Source: Streptomyces barringtoniae
GTDB taxonomy: Bacteria > Actinomycetota > Actinomycetes > Streptomycetales > Streptomycetaceae
Assembly: GCF_020819595.1 (NCBI RefSeq)
Contig: NZ_JAJHNP010000009.1
Coordinates: forward strand, 310,001 to 374,000
DNA length: 64,000 nucleotides
Reading direction: 5' to 3'
Shown: in pieces, positions 43,728-52,281 of the stretch
Layout: every line of letters starts with the position of its first letter
Numbering within the stretch: the first letter of the stretch is position 1
The notes under the pieces: generated by a model
What the model saw: the letters and a program-made list of their open reading frames with translations, nothing else
Told to the model about the DNA's origin: nothing
Databases searched by the model: none
Made by a program: the position numbers and the translations under genes

Positions 43728-45194
43728 GTGCCGAACCCCAACGAAGACACTCCCTCTGCCCTGAGCCAGGCGCAGCAGCGCGCGGTCGCCGAGCTGCTGC
43801 GGGTGGCCCCCGTCGCCGACGATCTCGCCCGCCGATTCCAGGAGGCCGGGTTCTCGCTCGCCCTGGTCGGAGGGTCGGTGCGCGACGCGCTGCTCGGCCG
43901 GCTCGGCAACGACCTGGACTTCACGACCGACGCCCGCCCGGAGGACGTTCTGAAGATCGTCCGCCCCTGGGCGGACGCCGTCTGGGAGGTCGGTATCGCC
44001 TTCGGCACCGTCGGCGCGCACAAGGGTGCCCGGGTCGGAGACACTGAGGTGAACTTCCAGATCGAGGTCACCACCTACCGGTCGGAGGCCTACGACCGCA
44101 CCTCACGCAAGCCCGAGGTGTCGTACGGCGACTCCATCGAGGAGGATCTGGTCCGCCGGGACTTCACGGTCAACGCGATGGCCGTGGCACTGCCGGAGAA
44201 GGAGTTCATCGACCCGCACGGGGGCCTGGAGGATCTCGCGGCGCGCGTGCTGCGGACGCCGGGCACGCCCGAGGAGTCCTTCTCGGACGATCCGCTGCGG
44301 ATGATGCGGGCCGCCCGGTTCGCCGCCCAGCTGGACTTCGCGGTCGCCCCCGAGGTCGTCACCGCGATGACGGAGATGGCCGGACGCATCGAAATCGTCT
44401 CGGCCGAGCGGGTCCGGGACGAGCTGAACAAGCTGATCCTGTCCGCGCACCCGCGCAAGGGACTGGGCCTGCTCGTCGACACCGGGCTCGCCGACTATGT
44501 GCTGCCCGAGCTGCCGGCGCTGCACCTGGAGCGTGACGAGCACCACCGGCACAAGGACGTCTACGAGCACACGCTGATCGTCCTGGAGCAGGCGATCGCC
44601 CTGGAGCAGGAAGGTCCCGACCTCACGCTGCGGCTTGCCGCACTGCTGCACGACATCGGCAAGCCGCGCACTCGCCGCTTCGAGCAGGACGGCCGGGTCT
44701 CCTTCCACCACCACGAGGTGGTCGGCGCCAAGATGACCAAGAAGCGCATGACCGCCTTGAAGTACTCCAACGAGCTGGTGAAAGACGTCTCACGCCTGGT
44801 CGAACTTCACCTGCGCTTCCACGGCTATGGCACCGGGGAGTGGACGGACTCGGCGGTGCGCCGCTACGTCCGTGACGCGGGTCCGCTGCTGGACCGCCTG
44901 CACAAGCTGACACGCTCCGACTGCACCACGCGGAACAAGCGCAAGGCCGCCGCGCTGTCCCGGGCCTACGACGGCCTGGAGGAGCGCATCGCCCAGCTGC
45001 AGGAGCAGGAGGAGCTGGACGCGATCCGACCGGACCTCGACGGCAACCAGATCATGGAGATCCTGGGAGTGGGTCCTGGCCCGGTCGTCGGCAAGGCGTA
45101 CAAGCACATGCTGGAGCTGCGTCTGGAGAACGGGCCGATGGAGCACGACGCGGCCGTGAGGGCCCTCAAGGAGTGGTGGGCGGAGCAGGGCTGA
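43728..45194 (+). CDS. cca: CCA-adding tRNA nucleotidyltransferase
   Basis: 488 residues. The start is the GTG at 43728: TACCCT at 43714-43719 sits seven to eight bases before it, as a leaderless -10 would, and no Shine-Dalgarno is visible. The open frame continues far upstream but runs over antisense of the DUF6049 gene. It repairs or completes the CCA end of tRNAs. The nucleotidyltransferase site is LVGGSVRDALLGRLGNDLDFTTDARPED with the metal-binding DLD; neck and body follow, and an HD domain (HRHKDVYEHTL, LLHDIGKP) lies in the second half. The S. coelicolor homologue was first taken for poly(A) polymerase; CCA addition is the better call. Confidence 0.93.
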   Translation: MPNPNEDTPSALSQAQQRAVAELLRVAPVADDLARRFQEAGFSLALVGGSVRDALLGRLGNDLDFTTDARPEDVLKIVRPWADAVWEVGIAFGTVGAHKGARVGDTEVNFQIEVTTYRSEAYDRTSRKPEVSYGDSIEEDLVRRDFTVNAMAVALPEKEFIDPHGGLEDLAARVLRTPGTPEESFSDDPLRMMRAARFAAQLDFAVAPEVVTAMTEMAGRIEIVSAERVRDELNKLILSAHPRKGLGLLVDTGLADYVLPELPALHLERDEHHRHKDVYEHTLIVLEQAIALEQEGPDLTLRLAALLHDIGKPRTRRFEQDGRVSFHHHEVVGAKMTKKRMTALKYSNELVKDVSRLVELHLRFHGYGTGEWTDSAVRRYVRDAGPLLDRLHKLTRSDCTTRNKRKAAALSRAYDGLEERIAQLQEQEELDAIRPDLDGNQIMEILGVGPGPVVGKAYKHMLELRLENGPMEHDAAVRALKEWWAEQG

Positions 45195-45219
45195 TCTCTG
45201 CTGAGCCAGGATCGGCGAT

Positions 45220-45233
45220 GTTTCACGTGAAAC
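45220..45233. promoter_or_regulatory. parS site downstream of cca
   Basis: A perfect GTTTCACGTGAAAC, 33 bases from another perfect site. Confidence 0.93.
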
Positions 45234-45257
45234 ACAGGCCGGACCGAGCAAGCCCGA

Positions 45258-45287
45258 GGGGCGATGTTTCACGTGAAACATCGCCCC
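45258..45287. terminator. 30-bp perfect palindrome with embedded parS
   Basis: GGGGCGATGTTTCAC pairs with GTGAAACATCGCCCC without a loop gap, at the convergent ends of cca and the LppU-like gene. The palindrome is much longer than parS needs (45266-45279), so it could also serve as a bidirectional terminator or cruciform. Confidence 0.65.
45266..45279. promoter_or_regulatory. parS site within a larger palindrome
   Basis: A perfect GTTTCACGTGAAAC at the centre of the 30-bp palindrome 45258-45287. Confidence 0.93.
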
Positions 45288-45303
45288 TTGGCACGTCCGA
45301 CCG

Positions 45304-45798
45304 CTACTTGTTGTCTCCGAGGCAGAGGACGAACGAGTCGCTGCCTTCCTTCCATTCGAGGGCAGCGGTCGTTCCCTTGACCGACTGGCAGGCGAGCATG
45401 GCGATGCTGGTGCTGCCGTCCTTCTTGAGTACCTTGTAGTCCGCCTTCGAGTCGCTGCAGTCCAGCTGCTCGATGTTCGGGTCCTTGTCGGTTCCCTTGT
45501 TCGTCAGGCAGTCACCGACAGCCAGCTTCTTGGTGTCGTCCTCATGGTTGAAGTACCAGCCGCCGACCAGGACGATGAGGCCGAGGACGCCGCCGGCTAT
45601 GCGCAGGTACGACCTGACGCCGCGCTTCGGCCGCTGAGGAGGCACCGGTGCATACGGTGCCGTGCCCTGCTGGGGGAACCCAGGCTGGCCCGGCTGCTGC
45701 GGGTAGCCGCCCTGCGGAGGGTACGGAGCCTGGGGCTGGCCGTATGCCTGCTGGCCCTGTGCGAATGGGTTCTGGCCCTGGGGCGGCGGAGTCGTCAC
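45304..45798 (-). CDS. LppU/SCO3897-type membrane protein
   Basis: 164 residues, GTG start with AGGGGGA upstream. The N-terminal 60 residues are a Pro/Gln/Gly/Tyr-rich cytoplasmic stretch, then one transmembrane helix (YLRIAGGVLGLIVLVGGWYF) and a ~90-residue external domain with four cysteines at regular spacing (GDCLTN, LDCSDS, LACQSV, VLCLGD), likely two disulfides. The pattern matches proteins annotated LppU/SCO3897. Its neighbour cca is SCO3896-like, which supports the call. Function unknown. Confidence 0.82.
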   Translation of the reverse strand: MTTPPPQGQNPFAQGQQAYGQPQAPYPPQGGYPQQPGQPGFPQQGTAPYAPVPPQRPKRGVRSYLRIAGGVLGLIVLVGGWYFNHEDDTKKLAVGDCLTNKGTDKDPNIEQLDCSDSKADYKVLKKDGSTSIAMLACQSVKGTTAALEWKEGSDSFVLCLGDNK

Positions 45799-45922
45799 TT
45801 GGGGGTCCCCCTAAGAGAGTTGGTGAGCAGCGCACATAAGCGGCGCGTAAGACGCACGTAAGTTACCGGGCTCCACTGACAGTTCTGTAACCCAGGGGGA
45901 CTCTGTGGCTTTGATGTGACAC

Positions 45923-47185
45923 TCACCGACGATCAAAGCGGGCCATAGCCGCCGCAACTGCCGCGTAGATGACGGCAACTGTGACGACCAGCGTTGCCGA
46001 GCGTCCGTCCGGCGGCAGCATCAGGGCCGCCACTCCGGCCGCTCCCACGAAGGCCACGTTGAACAGCACGTCGTACACGGAGAAGACCCGTCCGCGGAAA
46101 CTGTCGTCGACGCAGGCCTGGACGATCGTGTCCGTGGCGATCTTCGCGCCCTGGGTGATCAGCCCCAGGACGAAGGACGCGACCAAGAGGGGCCCGGTGG
46201 CGAACGGGAGGCCGAGGGCGGGCTCCAGTACGGCGGCGGCGCCGGAGCACACCACGATCCAGCGCCCGGGCCTGAGGCGTCCCGCCGCCCACGGCGTCAC
46301 CGCGGCTGCCGCGAAGAATCCCGCACCCGACAGGGCCAGCGCGAGGCCTAGCAGCCGGAGCCCGTCCTCGGGAGTCGCGGAGAGGGCGTACCGGCACAGC
46401 ATCAGCAGAAGAACGAGGAGCGCGCCGTAGCAGAAGCGCATCAGCGTCATCGCTGCCAGCGCCCACGCTGCTTCCCTGCGCCTCGGCTCGGTCAGATGGC
46501 GGACGGCTGCCAGGAGTTCGCGTGCCGTCGTGGCGAGGGCCGTGGCCATGTGCGGCCGTGTCGGCTGCCGGTCGGGACCGAGGAGCGCGGGAGGCATGGT
46601 CAGCGATGCCAGGCCGGCGCACAGATAGAGGAAGGCGCCGAGGAGCACCACCGCCGCGTCGGAGTCGGATGCCAGGAGCCGTACGGCGAAGGCGAGACCG
46701 CCGCCCGCGGTCGCGGCCAGTGTTCCGGCCGTCGGGGACAGGGAGTTGGCGAGCAGAAGACGCTCGGCGTCGACCACGCGGGGCAGGGACGCGGACAGCC
46801 CGGCGAGGACGAAGCGGTTGACGGCCGTGACGCACAGCGCCGAGACGTAGAAGAGCCAGTCCGGGACCTGGCTGACCATCAGCACGGCGGTGGCCGCGGC
46901 CAGCAGAGCGCGCAGCAGGTTGCCATAGAGGAAGATCTGCCGACGGCGCCAGCGGTCCAGCAGGACGCCCGCGAACGGGCCGACCAGTGAATAGGGGAGC
47001 AGCAGGACCGCCATGGCCGAGGCGATGGCGGTGGCCGAGGTCTGTTTCTCCGGGGAGAAGACGACGTACGCGGCGAGCGCGACCTGGTAGACGCCGTCGG
47101 CGCCCTGGGACAGGAGGCGGATGGCGAGCAGGCGTCGGAAGTACCGCAGGCGCAACAGGACGCGCAGGTCACGGACGACGGGCAT
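45923..47185 (-). CDS. MFS transporter
   Basis: About 420 residues from the ATG at 47185 (MPVVRDLRVLLRLRYFRRLLAIRLLSQGADGVYQVALAAYVVF); a GTG five codons upstream is the alternative. About twelve helices, with the helix 2-3 loop VLLDRWRRRQIFLYGN, the shortened MFS motif A (GxLxDRxGRR). This set of traits fits drug or metabolite exporters. The substrate is unknown. It follows the inositol-phosphate synthase gene in the same direction after a terminator hairpin. Confidence 0.85.
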   Translation of the reverse strand: MPVVRDLRVLLRLRYFRRLLAIRLLSQGADGVYQVALAAYVVFSPEKQTSATAIASAMAVLLLPYSLVGPFAGVLLDRWRRRQIFLYGNLLRALLAAATAVLMVSQVPDWLFYVSALCVTAVNRFVLAGLSASLPRVVDAERLLLANSLSPTAGTLAATAGGGLAFAVRLLASDSDAAVVLLGAFLYLCAGLASLTMPPALLGPDRQPTRPHMATALATTARELLAAVRHLTEPRRREAAWALAAMTLMRFCYGALLVLLLMLCRYALSATPEDGLRLLGLALALSGAGFFAAAAVTPWAAGRLRPGRWIVVCSGAAAVLEPALGLPFATGPLLVASFVLGLITQGAKIATDTIVQACVDDSFRGRVFSVYDVLFNVAFVGAAGVAALMLPPDGRSATLVVTVAVIYAAVAAAMARFDRR

Positions 47186-47208
47186 GGGGCCCAGCCTCAC
47201 ACATGCGG

Positions 47209-47240
47209 AAGGTCCCCGGATCAGGGAACCCGGGGACCTT
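47209..47240 (-). terminator. Hairpin between ino1 and the MFS gene
   Basis: AAGGTCCCCGG (47209-47219) pairs perfectly with CCGGGGACCTT (47230-47240), about 100 bases beyond the ino1 stop. It would end the padR-ino1 transcript before the MFS gene. Confidence 0.75.
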
Positions 47241-47338
47241 CACCGCCCTGGCAGGAGCGTTCTGGTGCAAGCGACAGCCCTCAGCGGACGTCGTGGCCCG
47301 ACGCGCCGTGTCGAGCCGGCGCGTCGCGCCGTGTCGGG

Positions 47339-48421
47339 CTAGCGCTCGACCTCGCCGCGGATGAACTTCTCGACGTTCTCGCGGGCCTGGTCGTCGAAGT
47401 ACTGGACCGGCGGGGACTTCATGAAGTAGGAGGACGCCGACAGGATCGGGCCACCGATGCCGCGGTCCTTGGCGATCTTCGCGGCGCGCAGGGCGTCGAT
47501 GATGACACCCGCGGAGTTCGGGGAGTCCCAGACCTCGAGCTTGTACTCCAGGTTCAGCGGGACGTCACCGAAGGCGCGGCCCTCGAGGCGGACGTAGGCC
47601 CACTTGCGGTCGTCCAGCCAGGCCACGTAGTCGGACGGGCCGATGTGGACGTTCTTCTCGCCGAGGTCCCGGTCGGGGATCTGGGAGGTGACGGCCTGCG
47701 TCTTGGAGATCTTCTTGGACTCCAGGCGCTCGCGCTCGAGCATGTTCTTGAAGTCCATGTTGCCGCCGACGTTCAGCTGCATCGTGCGGTCGAGGATGAC
47801 ACCGCGGTCCTCGAACAGCTTCGCCATGACGCGGTGCGTGATGGTGGCGCCGACCTGGGACTTGATGTCGTCACCGACGATCGGCACACCGGCCTCGGTG
47901 AACTTGTCCGCCCACTCCTTGGTACCGGCGATGAAGACCGGGAGGGCGTTGACGAAGGCGACCTTGGCGTCGATGGCGCACTGGGCGTAGAACTTCGCCG
48001 CGTCCTCGGAGCCGACCGGCAGGTAGCAGACCAGGACGTCGACCTGCTTGTCCTTCAGGACCTGGACGACGTCGACCGGCTCGTCCGCGGACTCCTCGAT
48101 GGTGGCGCGGTAGTACTTGCCGAGGCCGTCGAGGGTGTGGCCGCGCTGCACGGTGACACCGGTGCTGGGCACGTCGCAGATCTTGATGGTGTTGTTCTCG
48201 GAGGCGCCGATCGCGTCCGCGAGGTCGAGGCCGACCTTCTTGGCGTCGACGTCGAACGCGGCGACGAACTCGACGTCGCGCACGTGGTAGTCACCGAACT
48301 GCACGTGCATCAGGCCGGGGACCTTCGACGCCGGGTCGGCGTCCTTGTAGTACTCGACTCCCTGCACCAGCGACGCGGCGCAGTTGCCCACGCCGACGAT
48401 GGCTACGCGAACCGAACCCAT
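47339..48421 (-). CDS. ino1: Inositol-1-phosphate synthase (myo-inositol-3-phosphate synthase)
   Basis: 360 residues, ATG. It converts glucose-6-phosphate to inositol-phosphate via a bound NAD, and supplies inositol for mycothiol and phosphatidylinositol lipids in actinobacteria. The Rossmann entry is MGSVRVAIVGVGNCAASLVQGVEYY. The family signatures are LVCYLPVGSEDAAKFYAQCAIDA and FTEAGVPIVGDDIKSQVGATITHRVMAKLFEDRG, with the NADIRE-like NVGGNMDFKNMLERERLESKKISKT. It lies 43 bases downstream of the padR-family gene, so it is likely under its control; mycothiol supply links it in function to the thioredoxin/SigM block. Confidence 0.93.
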   Translation of the reverse strand: MGSVRVAIVGVGNCAASLVQGVEYYKDADPASKVPGLMHVQFGDYHVRDVEFVAAFDVDAKKVGLDLADAIGASENNTIKICDVPSTGVTVQRGHTLDGLGKYYRATIEESADEPVDVVQVLKDKQVDVLVCYLPVGSEDAAKFYAQCAIDAKVAFVNALPVFIAGTKEWADKFTEAGVPIVGDDIKSQVGATITHRVMAKLFEDRGVILDRTMQLNVGGNMDFKNMLERERLESKKISKTQAVTSQIPDRDLGEKNVHIGPSDYVAWLDDRKWAYVRLEGRAFGDVPLNLEYKLEVWDSPNSAGVIIDALRAAKIAKDRGIGGPILSASSYFMKSPPVQYFDDQARENVEKFIRGEVER

Positions 48422-48464
48422 TCCGGTTGCTCCCTGTGTGTACGAGTGAGGCCCTGAGTGGGTC

Positions 48465-49142
48465 TCACGTGGCGGTGTCGCCGGGCGTATCCGTGCGGGG
48501 GGTGTCCCCGCGACGGGGCAGGCCGCCCGTCGATCCAGTGGTGGTGTCCTGCTGAGCGGACCCCCCGGACGCGGAACCCTTCAGGTCCCGCCCGGCCCGC
48601 TCGCTCTCGATGAGCTCGTTCAGCCAGCGCACTTCGCGCTCCACGGACTCCATCCCGTGGCGCTGGAGCTCAAGTGTGTAGTCGTCGAGGCGCTCCCGCG
48701 TGCGCGCCAGGGAGGCGTGCATCTTCTCCAGGCGCTCCTCCAGGCGGCTGCGCCGGCCCTCCAGTACGCGCATGCGAACATCCCGCGACGTCTGCCCGAA
48801 GAAGGCGAAGCGCGCGGCGAAATGTTCGTCCTCGTACGCGTCGGGGCCGGTCTGCGAGAGCAACTGCTCGAAGTGCTCCTTACCTTCTGCCGTCAATCGG
48901 TACACGATCTTCGCCCGGCGTCCGGCGAGAGGAGCGGCGTCCTCATGGGTGCTGCCCGGTTCCTCGATCAACCAGCCGTTGGCGACCAGCGTCTTGAGGC
49001 AGGGATACAGGGTCCCGTAGCTGAACGCCCGGAACACACCCAGGGACGTGTTGAGTCGTTTGCGCAGCTCATAGCCGTGCATCGGGGACTCGCGCAGCAG
49101 GCCGAGCACGGCGAACTCGAGGATGCCGGAACGTCGGCTCAT
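48465..49142 (-). CDS. PadR-family transcriptional regulator
   Basis: 225 residues from the ATG at 49142, preceded by GGGGAGGCGACG; a longer ORF has no such site. The N-terminal winged helix reads ILEFAVLGLLRESPMHGYELRKRL, FSYGTLYPCLKTLVANGWL and KIVYRLTAEGKEHFEQLL. A C-terminal coiled coil (ARFAFFGQTSRDVRMRVLEGRRSRLEERLEKM) supports dimerisation. It probably represses its own promoter and ino1 through the ATGTATCGACTCGATACAT palindrome 52 bases upstream. Ends with a Ser/Thr/Gly-rich tail. Confidence 0.93.
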   Translation of the reverse strand: MSRRSGILEFAVLGLLRESPMHGYELRKRLNTSLGVFRAFSYGTLYPCLKTLVANGWLIEEPGSTHEDAAPLAGRRAKIVYRLTAEGKEHFEQLLSQTGPDAYEDEHFAARFAFFGQTSRDVRMRVLEGRRSRLEERLEKMHASLARTRERLDDYTLELQRHGMESVEREVRWLNELIESERAGRDLKGSASGGSAQQDTTTGSTGGLPRRGDTPRTDTPGDTAT

Positions 49143-49193
49143 CGTCGCCTCCCCTCGGTCCCGCTGATCGCTCAGCATCTTTATCTCGCGCTG

Positions 49194-49212
49194 ATGTATC
49201 GACTCGATACAT
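49194..49212. promoter_or_regulatory. PadR operator palindrome
   Basis: ATGTATCGACTCGATACAT is a perfect 9-bp inverted repeat with a 1-base centre, bounded by the ATGT/ACAT arms typical of PadR operators. It sits 52 bases upstream of the PadR start and could also affect the divergent PBP gene at 49516. Confidence 0.8.
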
Positions 49213-49515
49213 CAAGACGATAGAACGGCCTTGCGCAGGCGACAAGAGGGACGGTGGTGAACGGGGTCACATCACCGATTCATGTGGTGCAGGTTGCCTG
49301 TTTTGGGATGAACTTCTGGGCTCAGCAGGTTTTGGCGGTGCGTAGTCTGTGCGGCATGCAATCCACCGGGAACCAAGTGACGCCCGGGGAGCGTCGTCGT
49401 CCCCGGTGCAGTACGGGTGAATGCAGCACCGACCACATCCGTACTTCGGGGGGACCGGAAACCAGCCGCCGTTCCAGGCGCGCACGGGTGCGCCTGCCCG
49501 AGGAGTAATCGTTCG

Positions 49516-52188
49516 ATGAGCGAGCACCGTCGCAAACCGCCGCAGCCGCAGGGAGGCGGACGTGCCGCGGCCCGACGCGGCCAGTCCGGCTCGTCCTCGC
49601 CTCGCCGTGCGGCACCGCGAGGCGCCACCGGATCTCCAGCCGACTCCTATGGGTCCAGTTCCTATGGGTCAGGTTCCAGCGGTCCGGAAGGTGAAGAGCG
49701 TCCCTACGGCGGCCGAGCCGAGGCCCGCCGGGCGGCGCAGAGAGGCAGCCGCCGCAGAGGCGCCGAGAACGCGGGCCCGGGCGGCCGGCGCGGCGCTCCC
49801 GGCGGCCCGACCGGTCCCGGGCGCGGCAGAGGCCGTGCGTCGACCGCTCCCGGCAAGAAGCGGCTGATCGACTATCCCCGAGCCGGGAAGTACGGCTGGC
49901 GCCGCTGGATGCCCTCCTGGAAGCTCGTCTCCGGGCTGTTCATCGGCTTCGTCGGCAGCCTGGTGGTGCTGGTCGGCGTCAGCTACGCGATGGTCTCGAT
50001 CCCCAACGAGAACGACGCGGCCAAGTCCCAGAACAACGTCTACTACTGGGCCGACGGCAAGCAGATGGTGGCCACCGGCACGGGCATCAACCGGCAGAAC
50101 ATCGACATCTCCCAGATCCCCGACGCCATGCAGTGGGCCGTGATCTCGGCCGAGAACAAGAGCTTCTACCAGGACTCGGGCGTCGACCCCATGGGCATCC
50201 TGCGCGCCGTGGCCAACATGGCGCGGGGCGGCCAGACCCAGGGTGGTTCGACGATCACCCAGCAGTACGTGAAGAACACGTACCTGAGCCAGCAGCAGAC
50301 CCTCACCCGTAAGTTCAAGGAGATGTTCATCTCCATCAAGGTGGGTACGAAGCTCAACAAGAAGCAGATCCTGCAGGGCTACCTGAACACCTCCTACTTC
50401 GGCCGGGGCGCGTACGGCATCCAGGCCGCCGCGCAGACGTACTACGGCAAGAACGCCGTGGACCTCACGCCGAGCCAGTGCGCCGTGCTCGCGGCGCTGC
50501 TCAAGGGCCCGACGTACTTCGACCCGGCGGGCAACGCGGATCTCGACCCCTCGGCGACCCCCGAGGCCAACAAGCAGCGCTCGTCGGAACGCTGGGCGTG
50601 GATCCTCGAGCAGATGCACAACGATCACCATTTGAGCGACACCCAGTACCAGGAAGCCAAAGCGCATTACCCCATGCCCGACGGCCGCAAGGCGACCAGG
50701 GGCATGACCGGCCAGATCAGCTACCTGGTGGACACGGCCAAGAAGTATGTCCTCGCGCACTCCGACATCACGGAGGCGCAGTTCGACCGCGGTGGTTACC
50801 AGATCTACACCACGTTCAAGAAGGACAAGGTCAACGCCTTGTCCGCAGCCGTGAAGAAGGTCCAGGCGCAACGCCTCGACCCGAAGCATCGGGATCTGGA
50901 CAAGTACGTGCAGTTCGGTGCTGCCTCGGTGAAGCCCAATGACGGCGCGATCGTCGCTCTTTACGGAGGCGACGGTTACGAGAACGGTCACTTCACCAAC
51001 AACGCCGACACCTCGGGTGTCCCCGTCGGTTCGACGTGGAAGCCGTTCGTGCTGGCCGCGGCCATGGAGTACGGGACGTACAACTCGGAAGGCGCCGGCA
51101 TTTCGCCACTGAGCAAGTACAACGGCAACGACCATCTCAAGGTCCGCAAGCCGGATGGGTCGTACTACCTCAACAAGGACAACTCGACCTTCTACCAGAA
51201 CAACGAGTCTCCTCACCCCTGGGGATACATCACCCTCCGCAAGGCGATGGAGCAGTCCATCAACACGCCGTTCGTGCAGCTCGGTGTCGATGTGGGGATG
51301 ACGCACGTCCGGGATGTGGCCAAGTCGGCCGGCATCCTCCCGCAGAGCATGTCGGTGGACCTCAACCCGTCCTTCGCGATTGGTACGTCGACTCCGAGCG
51401 CCATCCGTATGGCGGATGCCTACGCCACGTTCGCCGCGTCGGGCAAGCAGGCGGACCCGTACTCGGTGACGGCCGTGAAGACCAACGGCGTGGACGCGCC
51501 GAGCTTCACCAAGCCCAAGCCGAGCCCCAAGGAGGCGATGGACCCGAACATCGCCAACAACGTCACGGACGTCCTGCAGAACGTGATCCAGAACGGTACG
51601 GGTCAGAACGCCAAGAGCCTCGGGCGTACGGCTGCGGGCAAGACCGGTACCACCGACAAGAACAAGTCGGCCTGGTTCGTGGGCTACACCCAGCAGCTGT
51701 CCACCTCTGTGGCGATGTTCCGGGAGAATCCCAAGGACCACAAGCTGCTGTCCATGAACGGCACGGCGGGCAAGGACTCGATCCACGGTGGTGACATCCC
51801 GACGCTGGTGTGGACCGAGTACATGAAGGCCGCGCTGAAGGGAGCCAATGACCTCGGCTTCCCGAGCGCCACCGAGATCGGCAAGGTCCAGGACGAGGCC
51901 GGCGCCCCGTCGCCGACCCCGAGCGTGACCATCACGCCGAGCCAGACGCCGAGCAACTCGCCGAGCCCGAGCCCCAGCGTGACGACCCCGTCTCCGTCCC
52001 CGTCGACGAGCGACACCTGCCAGTGGAGCTGGGGCAACCCCTGCAATGGCAACGCCAACGGCGGCACGAACACGGGCGGCACCACGGGAGGCACCGATCC
52101 GTCGCCCAGCGTCACGGATACGACTGGCACCGGCGGTAATACCCGTGGCAATGGAAATGGAACCATCTTCGGCGGGCCGACAGGCTGA
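49516..52188 (+). CDS. Class A penicillin-binding protein (transglycosylase/transpeptidase)
   Basis: 890 residues from the ATG at 49516, with GAGGAG upstream. The first ~125 residues are a basic, Gly/Ser/Arg-rich cytoplasmic part, then one membrane helix (LVSGLFIGFVGSLVVLVGVSYAMV). GT51 glycosyltransferase: catalytic Glu213 in SAENKSFYQDSGVD, where the usual ED is EN, and GGSTITQQYVKN. Transpeptidase: S-T-W-K with Ser506, SIN in MEQSINTPF, and KTG in AGKTGTTDKN. A C-terminal Ser/Thr/Pro tail of ~100 residues ends Gly/Asn-rich. It makes and cross-links the wall; the gene stands alone, divergent from padR. Confidence 0.95.
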   Translation: MSEHRRKPPQPQGGGRAAARRGQSGSSSPRRAAPRGATGSPADSYGSSSYGSGSSGPEGEERPYGGRAEARRAAQRGSRRRGAENAGPGGRRGAPGGPTGPGRGRGRASTAPGKKRLIDYPRAGKYGWRRWMPSWKLVSGLFIGFVGSLVVLVGVSYAMVSIPNENDAAKSQNNVYYWADGKQMVATGTGINRQNIDISQIPDAMQWAVISAENKSFYQDSGVDPMGILRAVANMARGGQTQGGSTITQQYVKNTYLSQQQTLTRKFKEMFISIKVGTKLNKKQILQGYLNTSYFGRGAYGIQAAAQTYYGKNAVDLTPSQCAVLAALLKGPTYFDPAGNADLDPSATPEANKQRSSERWAWILEQMHNDHHLSDTQYQEAKAHYPMPDGRKATRGMTGQISYLVDTAKKYVLAHSDITEAQFDRGGYQIYTTFKKDKVNALSAAVKKVQAQRLDPKHRDLDKYVQFGAASVKPNDGAIVALYGGDGYENGHFTNNADTSGVPVGSTWKPFVLAAAMEYGTYNSEGAGISPLSKYNGNDHLKVRKPDGSYYLNKDNSTFYQNNESPHPWGYITLRKAMEQSINTPFVQLGVDVGMTHVRDVAKSAGILPQSMSVDLNPSFAIGTSTPSAIRMADAYATFAASGKQADPYSVTAVKTNGVDAPSFTKPKPSPKEAMDPNIANNVTDVLQNVIQNGTGQNAKSLGRTAAGKTGTTDKNKSAWFVGYTQQLSTSVAMFRENPKDHKLLSMNGTAGKDSIHGGDIPTLVWTEYMKAALKGANDLGFPSATEIGKVQDEAGAPSPTPSVTITPSQTPSNSPSPSPSVTTPSPSPSTSDTCQWSWGNPCNGNANGGTNTGGTTGGTDPSPSVTDTTGTGGNTRGNGNGTIFGGPTG

Positions 52189-52198
52189 CCGAATGGCC

Positions 52199-52243
52199 GG
52201 AGGCCGGTGTGCGGCACCTGAAAGGTGCCGCACACCGGCCTCC
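52199..52243 (+). terminator. 21-bp perfect stem terminator
   Basis: 52199-52219 and 52223-52243 are perfect inverted repeats of 21 bases with a three-base loop, followed by GCGCTTTTCTG. The strongest terminator in the window; it ends the PBP transcript and may stop the opposing gene too. Confidence 0.95.
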
Positions 52244-52281
52244 GCGCTTTTCTGTGGCTGCCGTTCCGGACGGCCGAAAAA

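Noticed and set aside
49669..52233. An 854-codon minus-strand open frame over the PBP gene
   Set aside because: Antisense shadow; the forward frame has full PBP motifs.
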